From: Acanthaster planci
Lineage: Eukaryota; Echinodermata; Asteroidea; Valvatida; Acanthasteridae
NCBI RefSeq assembly: GCF_001949145.1
Contig: NW_019091646.1
Span: forward strand, 104,913 to 168,912
Reading direction: 5' to 3'
Length of the DNA: 64,000 nt
Position numbers and translations under genes: made by a program. Below the pieces are notes generated by a model. The model did not search any database and was not told where the DNA came from. It was given only the letters and a program-made list of their open reading frames with translations. Positions 12,601-24,867 of this stretch are shown one piece after another. Within the stretch, counting starts at the first letter, position 1. Every line of letters begins with the position of its first letter.

Positions 12601-13480
12601 TAATCATGTAATATACATTCCTGTTTATGTACATGTACAAAATAAACTAAACAGGACTGGTGCAGATAAGAAGCGCAACTCCAGAATTGTGTGACAAGAC
12701 CCTGCATAAACTCAAAGTGCTTGTGCAAGTTTCCAGTCATGTTGAATTGACCTTGTGGGGTATCTGTGGAAGCTCTCCCAATCATTTCATGATTTCATTA
12801 CTCACAATCATTTCATGATTGGGAGTAAGAGGTCTGAAATCATTTGGGTCATCAGATGAATGTCCGATCGGCCTGGAGTTAAGAAGACCTTCCACTTCAT
12901 TGAAGGCTGTGGTCATTTCATTCCACATCAGAATCTGGTCTGAATTTGAAACTTTCAAAGTGTTTTTCATTTGCTTAATAAGGCTTTAATAGAATCCTCC
13001 CTGATGAGGACCAAGGGGTGTGATAAACTGCCACTCCAGCTCTTGGAGAACTGCAAAGTCTTCCAGCTCCCTCCATCCTTCTGTGAACAGCTTCTTGAGT
13101 TCTTCTCTGCACCAATGAAGGATATCACGGTTGAAGGCCAACAATGATGTGGTGCAAATTGTTTAATAGCATGCATGAAGGCTTGGGTCGAAAGATCCCC
13201 TACTACTTCCAAGTAGATTGCTTGAACTGTGACACAAGTAAAAATGGCTCTCCAAGCTTTCTTTGCTTTATTACAGCCATATTTCAACTGGAAAGGACCA
13301 AATAAATTAATGCCAACAGTTGCAAACGGTTGCGAAAACATTCTCATACGTTCTGGTGGTAAATCAGGCCTTGGTCTCGGCTTCCTTTACCTGGAAGTTG
13401 GATTCCAACACACTCTCACTCTCAGGGTCTTAATTATCTCTTCGTTACCAAGATTGATGCAAGAGTCCTCCTGACCTGGA
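12597..13480 (-). pseudogene. BEL/Pao integrase, partial
   Basis: The core begins with FATVGINLFGPFQLKYGCNK (Asp of VDFFGP replaced by Asn), then FTCVTVQAIYLEVVGDLSTQ and FMHAIKQF (13190-13347). After a frame break come FNEVEGLLNSRPIG and PNDFRPLTPNHEMI (12782-12900), the conserved end of the Pao integrase core. A C-terminal QGLVTQFW (about 12690) follows. At 12683 the frame runs into the 26-bp repeat shared with 16288-16313. The changed catalytic Asp and the stops make it inactive. Confidence 0.8.
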
Positions 13481-13526
13481 GTTGATGCCAAGCAATACCA
13501 TCTTTTCACGGAAAAGGAGCCATCAA

Positions 13527-14203
13527 TCATGTCAGCTTTATAGCTTGTGTTACGGTTGGACAGGAATGAATTAGGTCATCCATATACCTATCGTGCTGCA
13601 GTATCCAAAAAGCTTCAGGATGAGTGGACTTGAACTTCTCAGTGATCTGCAGAATGACAAAGCTGGCCATAGCAGGTGAAGGCTTATCACCAAATACGAC
13701 CCTCGTCATCCGGTAGATTTCAGGTTTTCTCAAACTGTCAAGATTTCGCCAAAGAAAACGATGGACTTCAGTATCCTCTGGTCTTAACAAAACTTGAAGG
13801 AACATCTTGGATGTATCTCCAACAATCGCCACTAGATCCTCTCTAAATGTAACAGTACACCAAACAGGTTTCCAATAAGATTTGGTCCTTCCTAAAGAAA
13901 GGAAGTCAATGAGACTCCCTGATATTTGCTGGTGGGATCGAAGACAACTCTCAATGGAGTACCGATCTTCTCTGGTCGATATATTCCATGATGGGGTGGA
14001 TATTAGACAGGTCCCTCAACGGCTTCATCTGACACTAGGATGGCCCAACCCTTATCCACATACTCCCTGACTGCCTTGTCGTACATGCTAGCTTTGTCAA
14101 GATTCTTGGATAAGCTCCGTTCCGAAGTCGGCAATCGTTTCTCAGCTAGAGGGTGATTGTTTGGAGGGAGGAATGGGTTGCCCTTCCATGGCAGTCCAAT
14201 CAT
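13527..14203 (-). pseudogene. BEL/Pao reverse transcriptase, partial
   Basis: The N-terminal RT block is GLPWKGNPFLPPNNHPLAEK with LDKASMYDKAVREYVDKGWA (14003-14203). After a degenerate stretch comes IVGDTSKMFLQVLLRPEDTE, then HRFLWRNLD, RMTRVVFGDKPSPAMASF and HDRYMDDLIHSCPT (13527-13832). RYMDDL is the catalytic YxDD equivalent; motif A normally has Asp in GDIxKMF and here reads GDTSKMF. The linking part is frame-shifted and full of stops. Confidence 0.82.
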
Positions 14204-14341
14204 ATATCAGTCTCCCTCCTTGTGACAAGAGTTGGCAAACATCTCCTTTGTTCTTGTGTCCTCTTGGACATGCTGTTCACTGGACAGGAACAGTTTGGTG
14301 ATCTTACACCCAATGTTTCAAAGTTGTACGGCCGGTAAAAT

Positions 14342-14944
14342 CTAGATGCTCTTTGAGGATGGTGCTAACAGATGCTCTTGAAGGAGAAGACTTAGTACTG
14401 TCAGAAACAATAACAAACCACCCAAGTGGAGTCTTCTTTCCAACTGGCTCAAATTGTAGGCCCTGTCGTACTTATTCTTCAGTATGGAGGTGGCTGTACT
14501 GGACTCCAAGGATGAAGTCAATTGGTCTAGCCTAATGAGCAAATTCGAGATCAGAGATATAGGGAAAGGAGGAAAGCCGTTATAACGGTCTAAAGGAAGA
14601 ATGCTAAGGACAGTACGGTCAATCTCATGTGCCTCTATTTCATAATCTTCACCTCTGGATAAAGGTGAAATCCAGAACCTCACCTGGCAACTAAATTTCT
14701 GCCTCAAGCAAGTGCCTCCAACAACTGAAATTTCCAGTGGTTCTCTTTGACCTTGCAGGCCTGGGGCCTTAGCAAAGTCTCTGCAAATGATGGTGGTCGC
14801 TGCGCCATTATCAATGAGGACATTACCTTCCCTGACTCTTCCATACTCAGCTCTGAAAATCACATGAACAGCTGGTAGAATCCCATCTACGTTCAAGGTG
14901 CAAACTGCACTGCTAGGATCAAGGGATGATATATTCTTGAGCAA
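14342..14944 (-). pseudogene. BEL/Pao aspartic protease region
   Basis: An open 200-codon minus-strand frame contains VLIDNGAATTIICRDFA near 14770-14830. This aligns with the active-site loop of retroelement pepsins (usually D-S/T-G); here the middle residue is Asn, giving DNG. It is followed by EPLEISVVGGTCLRQKFSCQ and EIEAHEIDRTVLSILP, a typical Pao protease tail. The protease would process the gag-pol polyprotein. The frame changes before the RT part, so gag-pol continuity is lost. Confidence 0.75.
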
Positions 14945-14994
14945 TCATTCTTGTCGCATTTTTTCTTGAACTTGCACTCTTCACCTTTGTGGCC

Positions 14995-16195
14995 TCAGAT
15001 GAGACACGAAAAGCAGAGGTGGTGTTCCTTCAATATCTTGAAACGATCTGTGGGGGAGGAATCCTGAAAGGTAGGGCAGTCTGTCACTCTGTAAGGGGAC
15101 TCGCAGACATAACACTTGATAGGCCTTCTCTCTGGGGGTTTCTTCTCACTGGCAGCATGGACACCCTTCGATTTTGGACAATCTCTTGACACCTTCTCAT
15201 CTGCTTTGTCACACGTAAGATCTACGAAATCGGGGTCAAAATCCGTTTTGACCTGTTTTCTAAGAAATCTACTAATATGAGCAAGGTTGGGTCATTCTCG
15301 CTCGCGAATTTGTGTTGCATTATCTTTCCATTTCTGAATCATGTAATCTGGTAAGCGTTTAACTATTTGGTGCAAACTTTCAGAGGCATTAACGTCTGGA
15401 AGAAAATTTACATGGTTTAGCATACATCCGGAACAGTCATTTCTGAATTGTTCATAGGAAATAGTCTCCTGAAATTCAACCAGGTCATCAATCCATGCGT
15501 CAAAGGGATCTTTCGATGGACGGGCAGGCATCCCAACTACTTCAGATGAATGTGTCACATCGGCTTCAGCAGGGGATACTAGTGCGGCTTCAGATGAGGG
15601 CATGACATCTTTGGGTTGAGAATGTAGTGGTGGTACTTCTTCGCACGAAGACAGGGCCTCACCAGTTGGTCTCAGGTCAGAAGCTCGGAGATGATCAGAT
15701 CGATGTTCGTCAATTGATGGCGACTTTCCAGGATAGGACTCCTTAGCCATCCGAGGCGGATCAGGCTGCTGTTGAGTTGTCATATTTGTGATTGCAGGTG
15801 GACATTGTCGGGTCAGGGACTTGCCGGAGATGGGAAAGTTCAGAACTTCAAAGTACTTTGCAACAGACCCTTCGAAGTTGTAAAAACTCTCGATCAGCTC
15901 AATCTCCCCACCTTTTTGATTTCTCGCAGTCTGCTCCAGGCAGCACGAACATTTCAGCATTAATGTCACTGGCATCCGTAAATTCTGTCTGTAGAATTGC
16001 CAATTTCTTGTCGGCCTGAGATTTGGTGAGTTTGCGCTCATCCATGCAGTTATAGATGCGGTTCACACCACGTGCGATCTTTCTCCACAAGATTTTCCTT
16101 TTCATCTTTAGCTCTTCAACTCGAGCATCTTCACGGACAGTGGTGTCTTGGCCTCCTTCGCCCTCTCCATCCCAAGCGTTGTCTCTTGAACTCAT
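14995..16195 (-). pseudogene. BEL/Pao gag with zinc knuckle
   Basis: The likely start is ATG at 16195 (MSSRDNAWDGEGEGG). A helical N-terminus follows, then a frame change near 15905-15920 into the frame of FYNFEGSVAKYFEVLNFPIS and a Ser/Pro-rich linker. Next is the capsid-like part: DPFDAWIDDLVEFQETI, SYEQFRNDC and ESLHQIVKRLPDYMIQKW (15292-15510). A last frame holds CYVCESPYRVTDCPTF and RFKILKEHHLCFSCL (14995-15110), the Pao-type cysteine knuckle that binds RNA. Gag forms the particle for reverse transcription. It is broken by at least two frame changes. Confidence 0.78.
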
Positions 16196-16245
16196 GTTGC
16201 CATTTTCAAGTTCACGAACTATACGGTAGTTCCACAACAGCAGTC

Positions 16246-17030
16246 AGCTAAGTCGACTCTCACTGGAACTTATAACCTTCAGAACTTTGGTGCAGACAAG
16301 AAGCGCAACTCCACATCACGATACAATCGGGATCTTCTAATGGTTGCTTCTGTACATTTTTTTATTGGGCGTACAGAACGACGACAACATTCTGGAAACA
16401 CAGAAACAGAAAGGGGGCTTAATTAGGAATCTAACTTGAATCGATAGGTCTCAAACTATTCACTTTCCCCAGTGACAAAGATTCACATAAATTCATATTC
16501 TACCAGAATATATCAACTACATCCGATACAACTGAACTAGTCGCTAAACCAGATATCGCTGTAATTAGAATGAAGCTAACACTAGAATTAGTGGGCTGGT
16601 CATGAATAAAACAAACATAAAGCAGAGTGAAAATCAAACCATTGACATGTGAGAAAATTAAGTCTAGTTCGTCTAATGTATCAAATGTACAAACCGGGAT
16701 ATATTCTACGGATAGCCAGACAAAGAGATTATCTGGTAAATTGCAAACAAATTTACATGTATTTCTACATTAGCTATCACTGATGCAATCTTATCATATC
16801 GTACAATTTATTTTGTGTAATTCCAATCTCAAATAAAATCATTCATTTAAATTGTTCTATTTACCTGAAGGTTTTCTTTTCCTGGACTTGTACAGTTACA
16901 CAGGATAAGACGGAATGATTAAAAAATACGAACAAAGAATTTCATTGTTTATTAAGTTGCGCATGGACGCAATGCTTCTGCGCGCTGTTATGCAGCAGTC
17001 GAGCTGTTATTCAGTCCAAGGACTTACAAT
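16246..17030 (-). other. possible 5' LTR region of the BEL/Pao element
   Basis: This stretch lies between the gag start and the resumption of the ATGACATCATCA repeats at about 17035. On the minus strand it has an AATAAA word in its first part (about 16957) and ends at the 26-bp repeat at 16288-16313 just before gag. That is compatible with an LTR, but there is no full second copy to prove it. Confidence 0.3.
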
Positions 17031-17034
17031 TCCA

Positions 17035-17720
17035 TAGCTATTGAACCTTACAAGTATGTACCTTTCAAATTATATCACGTGACCTGTCGTGGCATCATCG
17101 TAACATCCTTATAATGCATCCCACTTTGAGAATGCTAAGTTTCATTCAAGTCAGACTTATGGATTTGGAGATACTGGCCTGCAAAGAATACAACTTTGGA
17201 GGCGTGTCACGAAACTTAAGTCTGTTGGTGCCATCATGACCATGATTTTTCTAAGGAAAGATCTGTGCCTGATGGTTGTTCCACTGTGTAATTTTGCTTA
17301 CATAAAAGATTGCCAAGTGAATAGAGTAGCCCCTTGAAAACTGTTGAAAAGTCAATGTGATTTTATAAATATTTAACTTTAATAATATATGACCTAATGA
17401 CTTCATTGTATCACTTTACAAGTTTTATTTGGAGCTGAAGTTCTATTAACCATATGAATTTTATGGTGATCGAACTGTGTTTACAAATCTTCCTTGCACA
17501 GAAGATACACTAAAAAAAAAGATAAAACGTTGAAGATGACGTTATCATGACATCAACCCAAGTTGCACAGAACACAACACTGTTTGGGTCCACACCAAAT
17601 TCAATGGTCTGTAGATATGGGCCTGCGAAGGATTAAACTTTGTGGGCAGGTCACATGATCTTAGATGACATCATCACTACATCACTGTTCTTTGAGAATT
17701 TTGAGACAGATACGATGCGT
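17035..17720. repeat. degenerate ATGACATCATCA-type repeat field, right part
   Basis: Two long modules are recognisable. One near 17090-17260 has 'gatactggcctgcaaagaat' and 'actttggaggcgtgtcac'. One near 17575-17690 has 'gatatgggcctgcgaaggat', 'actttgtgggcaggtcac' and then TGATCTTAGATGACATCATCA. They are clearly diverged copies of one unit of several hundred bases. Confidence 0.6.
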
Positions 17721-17805
17721 GGTCACAGGCTGTTCAGTAGCGGGTTTCAGCACATGTCGGCCCACGACCCCACTGTGTCAGACTAACGACTTGATCAACC
17801 TGAAT

Positions 17806-17961
17806 TATATATAACGGGTTTGCCCTTACCCAACGTATATTTATAAGCACTGTATACTCAGTGCTTGTCCGAGAGCTTGCGAAAAAATAAATATACATTG
17901 GTAAGGGCAAACCCGTTATATATAATTCACATCTCCCCAACGCAAAAATACATCTTGATAA
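17806..17961. mobile_element. short palindromic SINE-like insertion with 15-bp target duplication
   Basis: Both flanks carry TTGATCAACCTGAAT exactly (17791-17805 and 17962-17976), a 15-bp direct repeat typical of LINE-mediated retroposition. The insert starts with TATATATAACGGGTTTGCCC, and near its middle-right carries the reverse complement, GGGCAAACCCGTTATATATA. It also shares TACTCAGTGCTTGTCCGAGA and CACATCTCCCCAACGCAAAA-type blocks with the tRNA-derived repeat at 49637-49905, of which it looks like an inverted, internally deleted relative. Confidence 0.65.
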
Positions 17962-17979
17962 TTGATCAACCTGAATCTG

Positions 17980-20560
17980 GATGGATATTCACGTTGCAAC
18001 AACTGCACTGCATATTCATATGTTTCCATGGAGAGCCCTAAAAGCAGCTCATGCTACATAACAGAGGCATCCATTTCATATATGAGGATGTCTATATTTG
18101 ATTAGTACCAGTTTCTTTCATATCTTGGCATAATTCCCTTTTAAATATGATGCTTAAAGACAAGACATAACTATTCAAGAACAAATCTATTAGCTATGTT
18201 TTTGGTTAAAGATCCGATACTTTTATGGAAAACCATGTTCTCAGAATAATGTAAACCCCCTCTTCAATGAACAAGATGATAAACATTCAATTGCCCTTTT
18301 TATCAACCAATCAAACTGCCATATAAATAAATATTCATATAATCTGGATTCTCAGCCAATTAGAGTGCCCCATCAAATTTTGGTAGCAAGTCCCAAATTT
18401 TGCGCACAAAAAGGGCGTCCAGATTGCTCAAGTCAGTAATTAGGCACTGCCAAACCAGCATATTGGGAAACAAGGTTACACTGACCGTCCCTATGTGTTA
18501 TTAAACTGCACGCCAAACCGTGACATGTATGCATCGCAAAGAAGGTGGACAACACCCGGCCAATTACTGACTTGATTTCGATTTCAAGTCTAAATTTCAG
18601 AGTACAGTCTTTTTTTTTTACTTAAACATTTTCCCTTTGATCTCTGTTCTTTACGTTATAACATACACAAAAGTTAACATTCAAATCTTGGCCTTGGATC
18701 ACTCTGCGGGTTTACAGATGTATTCTTGGTAGTTCTTCATTCTGTAAGATCTTCCTCCAGTCATTTGATAACTTAGGCCTTTATCTATGCAAGATGGTTT
18801 TCAATGACTGCAGCCAATGGGTTTTCTACCTTGTGGACCTTGTGGCAATCTAAATGTATAAAAATAAATTCCAAACACTCAAAAATATCCATCTTGTGAC
18901 CAATTTGATGGCTAGAGCAACAGACACAGTAGATTATATACTTTTGACAAATTTTTAAAATGTTCTCAAGGGTTCAAATCTCCTACAGTTAGTGGAATGC
19001 ATAAATTTAATAATTTAGTACATTTCAACCAATCTAAGATTTGTCTTCTCTTCAGAAATTTATACCAGATATTTTACTTGAACTTGTAAACAAATTAAAT
19101 CTGTTTGAAAAGTAACCTTATGAGTTTTCTTCAGGTGTTTCAGGCTGAGCCACCAAAATCCAGACAAAGTCTTATAAACGCAGTTGTGCCAAAAGAGTAA
19201 AACTTTGGCAGGTCTCTCTTGACCACTTTTGTCAAGCTTTTCTCAGTTTATCTGTATGTGGCTCCAACACCAGATAATTATGTTGGCTGATGCACAGCCC
19301 AAACTACGTTTTTAGCAAGCAATCTGATCTACTTGTCTCACACTACTTCCCTCTACATCTACGAGGAGATTTTTTTTTACGCCTATCCCTATGTACAAAG
19401 GAGAAAGGGCCTTTTCTTATACCTATACATAAAGACCACTTATATTACTGATTAACCTAATAATATCATGGAAGTGTACAGTTGGACTGGTGGCCCTACA
19501 ATAGAAAAAAAGCAGGTGTGTACTATGACTGGACTAAGAGAACTAATAAACCGACATGAAAATAACTCATGGCCAAAACACAGGGAACGAAAGGGGGAAA
19601 CTAATGGAAGAGTCTGAAAAGTTAACTTTTGGAATCAACTATTCTCCTAAAGGTAAGAAAAGAACAAAACATTAAGCAAAAAAATAAACCACTGTGACCA
19701 AAAAGAAGAAAACAAGTGGCAGTGGAAGAACACCCCATTTTATGTAATTAGTCCAGATGGAACGATCCAATCTGGACACAAAAATACATCATGTTACTCA
19801 TCTCTCATATACACACACACACACACTACAGGTCATACTGTAATTCAAGGAAACTTAATTTTGGTATCACTCACAACACCTTACCATTTCCTCTATAAAC
19901 ACAGGTACTCAACATGATATGTACAGAACTATTTCAGTCACTTGATTTAGGATAAGGGGATATTCAAATCCTTTGGTTTATTTGTATAAACAAGAAGACT
20001 CAAATCTTTGACATATAAAAATCAAGTTTCAAATATCAAAAGAAATGCAGATGCTTCTTTTAGGAAAAAATGGCTCTATTCGCATAATCTTAGAAGTTAC
20101 AAGTATCATAAGGTTACATTCAAACACATAACTCATATACTTGTCAAAACAGGAAGGCATTCTTATGAAGTAATGGTAGCTTTGTTGAGGCAAAGGTTTC
20201 TTTGTATTTAATTCCTCCAGTGACACTTGAGAAAAGCATGACTTAATCATGAATCCCTGGATCAAAGTGTAGAACTTCAAAGTTCAACATTTCTTGCAGC
20301 TACATGTTTTTTTGCTAACACAGTGTATGCAAAATGTATCTCATTATTCAAATGACACAAAGACCACTGCACTTTTCACTTTTCAGCCTGTCGCACTCTT
20401 ATGACAAGCATCTTCCAAGTCATCTCTGCTGGGCTGCAATCCAATCCAGACAAGAGTCCATCAGTTACAATGTGCTACCGCTGGTTGCTAACATGTGGAT
20501 AAGCTGGAAAAAAAAATATATTTTTTTTTTAAAATACAAGTAGGCTATACTGCAGTATTT
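17980..20560. other. no gene recognised
   Basis: Intron-like sequence with many A/T runs and a CA microsatellite at about 19808-19825. No ORF with recognisable homology. Confidence 0.45.
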
Positions 20561-20568
20561 TTCATTAA

Positions 20569-21132
20569 CCACTTGCTACCGGGTGCCTTTGGAAATGCAG
20601 TGTCTAATGCTAGGCAATTTTTCAATATCTTCGGTTTTAAAAAATCTTCAAAAATTCATACCTTTTTTCCTGAACGTCTAAACCCCATTGAGTGACTGTC
20701 TGGTTGCTACTCTAATCTGAAATACAACATTTATTGACGTCCAGGTATTTCAGCCAGGCCTGCTGTCTTGTAAATGTAATTTATTTTGTTCAGGAAACAG
20801 GCACAGTGCGCTGCTAATGTCTTTTCAATAAGGGCCAGATTAGCATGCAGTGGTATTGTATTGCTCATTACTGGAGCGCTGGAGCACTTCTGTCCCTGCT
20901 GGTAATCCGCTCGTGCTGAATGCCACAAAGAGTGGTACAATCTTTCAAAACAATGATAGATTTCCTCTGCTATTGACAACTAAAAAAGTGTTGGTAATTC
21001 CCAGCAAACCCCGTCTTTTGTTTTGAGTATGGTCATTTGTTACAAGGCCCAGCTATTTTGTCCAATGTTGGGCAGCGCCGCTTTGCATATAAAGAAAACA
21101 TACCTGAAACCGGGCTCCCCGGCAGCAAGTGG
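20569..21132. mobile_element. piggyBac-type MITE with TTAA duplications
   Basis: TTAA at 20565-20568 and 21133-21136 flank a 564-bp element. It starts CCACTTGCTACCGGGTGCC and ends (reverse complement) CCACTTGCTGCCGGGGAGCC; the first 15 bases of the inverted ends match at 14 positions. TTAA duplication is the hallmark of piggyBac transposition. The interior has no intact transposase, so it depended on a transposase in trans. A degraded piggyBac transposase lies at 55.8-57.5 kb, but nothing here shows they are the same family. Confidence 0.85.
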
Positions 21133-21139
21133 TTAAAGA

Positions 21140-21870
21140 TGAAGTATGGATTATTTTTGAAATGCTTCAAATGCTTCAAGGAGCTCATACACTGCAGCAA
21201 GGTTTTTCCAGGGGTTACAGTGATTGTGATTTTGTCTGAATCACTAGAAATATGTCTCAGACAAAATAGAATTGAAATAGTTTTTTTCTGAAGTCATTCA
21301 TGTAAGTTTGGTAATGCTAGAAAAGAAAAAAGTAGGATATGGCCATACTAATTGGTGTATTCTCATAAATGCCATTCGTCAATCTGAACAATCGCTTGAT
21401 CTTTGTTTGATCTGTTGATCTTATTGCACAATATGCCCATAATTCTGCCATCAGCTGATTTCCTTCTGCTTCTACTTTTGGTTGTAGAAGATTTAAAAAA
21501 AAAGAGGTTAAGGAGATTTCATATAGGATCAACTAACAGCATAATGCGATTATGTGATTGTACTGATTGACCAATTGTGTCAAACCTGTATAGTGCTGTC
21601 ACTGTGTGTGACTAATTTTGGGCAACAGACAATATTTCAGGTGCCAACATTTTTGTTAATGGTGCAACACTGCAAAATTAAATCAACATGCACAATATAA
21701 AATTGCCATGGAATACCATACCTGTGTTTGTTCATAATTTTGTGTTCATATATGCATGTGATTATGACTCATGCATGTGCATGTACATGTATGCTGTCCT
21801 GCTGCACGAACCAATAAACATACTGTCGGTGTCAATTTCAGCAAAACAATGCATGCAAAAATATTTACGT
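21140..21870. other. no gene recognised
   Basis: AT-rich intron-like sequence with ACATGTA/CATGCATG words near 21770-21860. Confidence 0.4.
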
Positions 21871-21878
21871 ACACGTAC

Positions 21879-22014
21879 ATCATGCAGTTCTCGTGCTGAC
21901 ATTTCATCGCCGATCAAGGCTACCACGGCTGGTCTTTCCAATTCACTGTTGTGATAAAAAAGTGTTGGTAAAGCTTGCTGTTGTTGGCCTGGCCTGCTAC
22001 GCAACATGACAAAC
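21879..22014 (-). CDS. probable exon of the ZDHHC5/8-like gene after the conserved core
   Basis: The minus-strand open frame follows a 3' splice site (TAGTATCTTTAG, then G-TTT). It can end at a GTACGT donor after 136 nt. It encodes FVMLRSRPGQQQQALPTLFY, then HNSELERPAVVALIGDEM and SARELHD. The first base completes a codon begun by the AG that ends the exon at 31339-31430, giving PR-F, which lines up with the P-R-Y/F that follows the conserved region in ZDHHC5/8 proteins. Beyond that point the family is poorly conserved and largely disordered, so identity rests on phase, strand and order. Alternative donors overlap at GTACGTGTACGTAA. Confidence 0.42.
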
Positions 22015-22019
22015 CTAAA

Positions 22020-24860
22020 GATACTAAACAGAATTTGAACACATTGGCAAGTAACGTCAGGCTTCTGACAAAACACACTAATTCTTGATATATTTTATAT
22101 TGTTACATCCAGATAGATGTTCCTTTTACTTACCGTAGCATGTTTGAAACACGGTATAGCCTTTTGTCAAGTACAGGTCCTACTGCTTTCAACTACATAT
22201 CACAGAGCAACACGACACACACACTGTGCCAAACTCTACTGGCACGGAAGCCCAAAGCAGTGTGTGGTGTTAGCTTGGTCTGCCGACCATACAGTGTGCA
22301 GAGCCTGAAAGCTGTTTGTTGAAGGCAAAGTAAGGGTGTGCACTTATAGGTATTTTTGGAACCGGGTACCCATTTTTTTTGTCAACATCGGGTACCTGGG
22401 TACCCATAGAAGAGAATGCTTAATAACAAATGGCACTGTGCACAACCTTGGTGAACCATGTGCCCGAAACAGTGCTCTCTTTTTTTGTACATATGAAACA
22501 AGCAGCACATTGTTTTAAATGTCGGGGTAAATCTCTCTTATCTTTTTATCAAACGAAAATGTTACTTTCAATTTGCAAAATCTTCTTTTTGCAAGTATAT
22601 AAAACAGAAAAAAAAATTGTTGACGAGGAACATCAAAACAGATGACAGAGCTGCAAACCACCTACGCACCAGCTACCGATCAAAGGAAATGTCTGGGATG
22701 CTGCATGACCACATACACACAGAACGCATGTGTATAAATGGTAACCACTGGTTGTGTCATGTGCAGACCAGATCAGTACTACTGTACGTCATACATCATG
22801 GGTTATTAAATGGCGTTTATGTACAAAAATACTTCCTTAACTTGAACAATGCCCACACCACCATATCCACTTACTTTGAAGTTTCTGATTAAAAAAAAAA
22901 AAACACCAAAATGTTTCTAATGGCATTGACAATATCGTAAGTCTAGGGTAAAGAGTCATCATTGCAAAGCACATTTCTTTTCTCACTGGATGCAGCTGCA
23001 TACATGTTGCACAAACCAACATTACCTGGAACAAATTCTGTCTTTCACGCTATACTGAAGCTAGCCTGATTGCTACTGTGGGACTAACTGTAATCCCCTT
23101 CAGGCAGCCCAATCACTGACACTGCAGCGGCCATGTGACCGCAAAAAAAGGTCATGTGACCACTCATAGGGATAGCCAAGTGAAAAACCCCCGGACAATG
23201 CGCAGTGCTTCACGTTGTAAACAAGACTAAGTGATATGAAAGTTTTGCCACAAGAAGGTACATGTATTACAATAAAGTGGTTCATTTTAATAAAGAAATT
23301 TGTAGGATAACACCATTCCCCTAAGGTTCGAGTTGTTGAGACGTTACTGCATAAGTACTAATACTTCGATAAGTGACGTTTGACTTGCAGACTGTATTAC
23401 GACCTGTCAACATTTCCTGTTCTTTTGAAATGCTTTTGCACATACACAAAACATCCCTCCTGCTTGTTTGTTCAATTTGTCAGCCACAGTTCCTCTAAAC
23501 CACTGAGGAAATTTATATTGCTTTAATGTAAAAGTAATTTTGAAACTAAAAGTGAGAATGACTATGGTATATTTCTTGGTGTCAAAACTAAAATGGTTCT
23601 CTGACTCTTTGGGTTTATGTAGCACATTTAGTGCTTTGATAATCATCTAATAATAAAAGGCAATCAACTGCCCAATTTTTGCATGTTCACTACTTACCGT
23701 ATGTGTGGAGTCTCAGTACCGCTGCTATTTTACGCACTCCACTCTCGCTCCGTCGTCAATCCCAACATAAAGTAATTTTCATTCATACTGTTTTATTTAA
23801 CAAAAAATGCTTTTAAACAACAGCACTACCATTTCAGTACAAAAGTCATCTAGGCTAACAGGGTTTGTAAGTTACATATACAGTCATGCAAGTGTACATC
23901 AACAGCATGGCCACCTCAGAAGACAAAATTCCTTCAGCCTCTTGTTCATAGGTTTGGTACAGCTATTTTCCTAGTTCTCGATCACCAAAATTATTCAGTA
24001 AGGTTGCATGAACAAAAAAAAGTACAATTCATATGGTTAGTAGTCAATCTTATGTTATGAGGTTAGGTACCTCATGATATTTTCAAAATCTAAGCTTTTA
24101 AATTTAGACTCACAGGATCGACGACAATGATGACTACACTTTTCGTAGTTCTGGATGGGTTTCGGATCGTGACGAAAAATTCATTTTCAGCCAGAAACAT
24201 TGTAAAAAGTTGCTTTTCTAATGAAGACTTTCTTAATTTTGAAAAAAATACTTCAAGAATAAGAATTCCAATGAATTAAAAAGTAGAGTTTTCAGGTGTA
24301 CAGTTAGCTATCATTAGTACTCTCCCCTGCACCGAACAGTTGATGAACCCATTACGTCACATACATTTCTGCCACCCCCTTGTAGTTGAGTTCGCAACAA
24401 ATTTGTGTGCACATAACACCACGTGATCCGAAAGTATAGGGAAAAGCTTTCAGTTTTTGATCGATTTAAAAAAAAATGGAAACCCTATAAGTCATTTTGA
24501 TTAACAAGACATTAGATGCAAAAATTTATATGACTGTTCAATCCCCCAAAATATTTGGAATCACATGTAGTGAGTAACCTATCACCCTGTAAATGTTTGT
24601 CATATTTTGTTCACTCCCACGAACTAGGAAAAATCCGGAACTAGGAAAACGACTGTAATTCAACAGGCGGGGTGAGCAACAAAAGCAGCTGTTGATCTCC
24701 GAACTGCAGTTACATGTAAGACTGCGGGACCCGGTATTCAGTGGCATGGTAAATTTTCAGCAAGTCTGCCCTCCAGTATTAAATTTCAAAGACATTTTAT
24801 TCAGGGATATCTGTTCCTTAGTTATTATTCATTATTTTTTGTACAGGTACCTGGCCCGAA
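22020..24860. other. no gene recognised
   Basis: Intron-like. A GGGTACC-rich patch lies at 22365-22408. No supported genes; the many 60-90-codon ORFs have no homology that I can see. Confidence 0.4.
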
Positions 24861-24867
24861 AAAAAAT

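Larger units (their letters stand above)
12597..16245 (-). mobile_element. BEL/Pao LTR retrotransposon, internally deleted
   Basis: Minus-strand order is gag (16195-15200), zinc knuckle (15190-14995), aspartic protease (14944-14600), reverse transcriptase (14203-13527) and integrase (13480-12660), the normal BEL/Pao order. The RNase H region and the start of integrase are nearly absent: only about 180 bp separate the end of RT motifs from the integrase core. Multiple frameshifts and stops occur. A 26-bp near-identical direct repeat occurs upstream of gag (16288-16313) and right after the integrase remnant (12658-12683), probably an LTR-edge trace. Confidence 0.85.
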
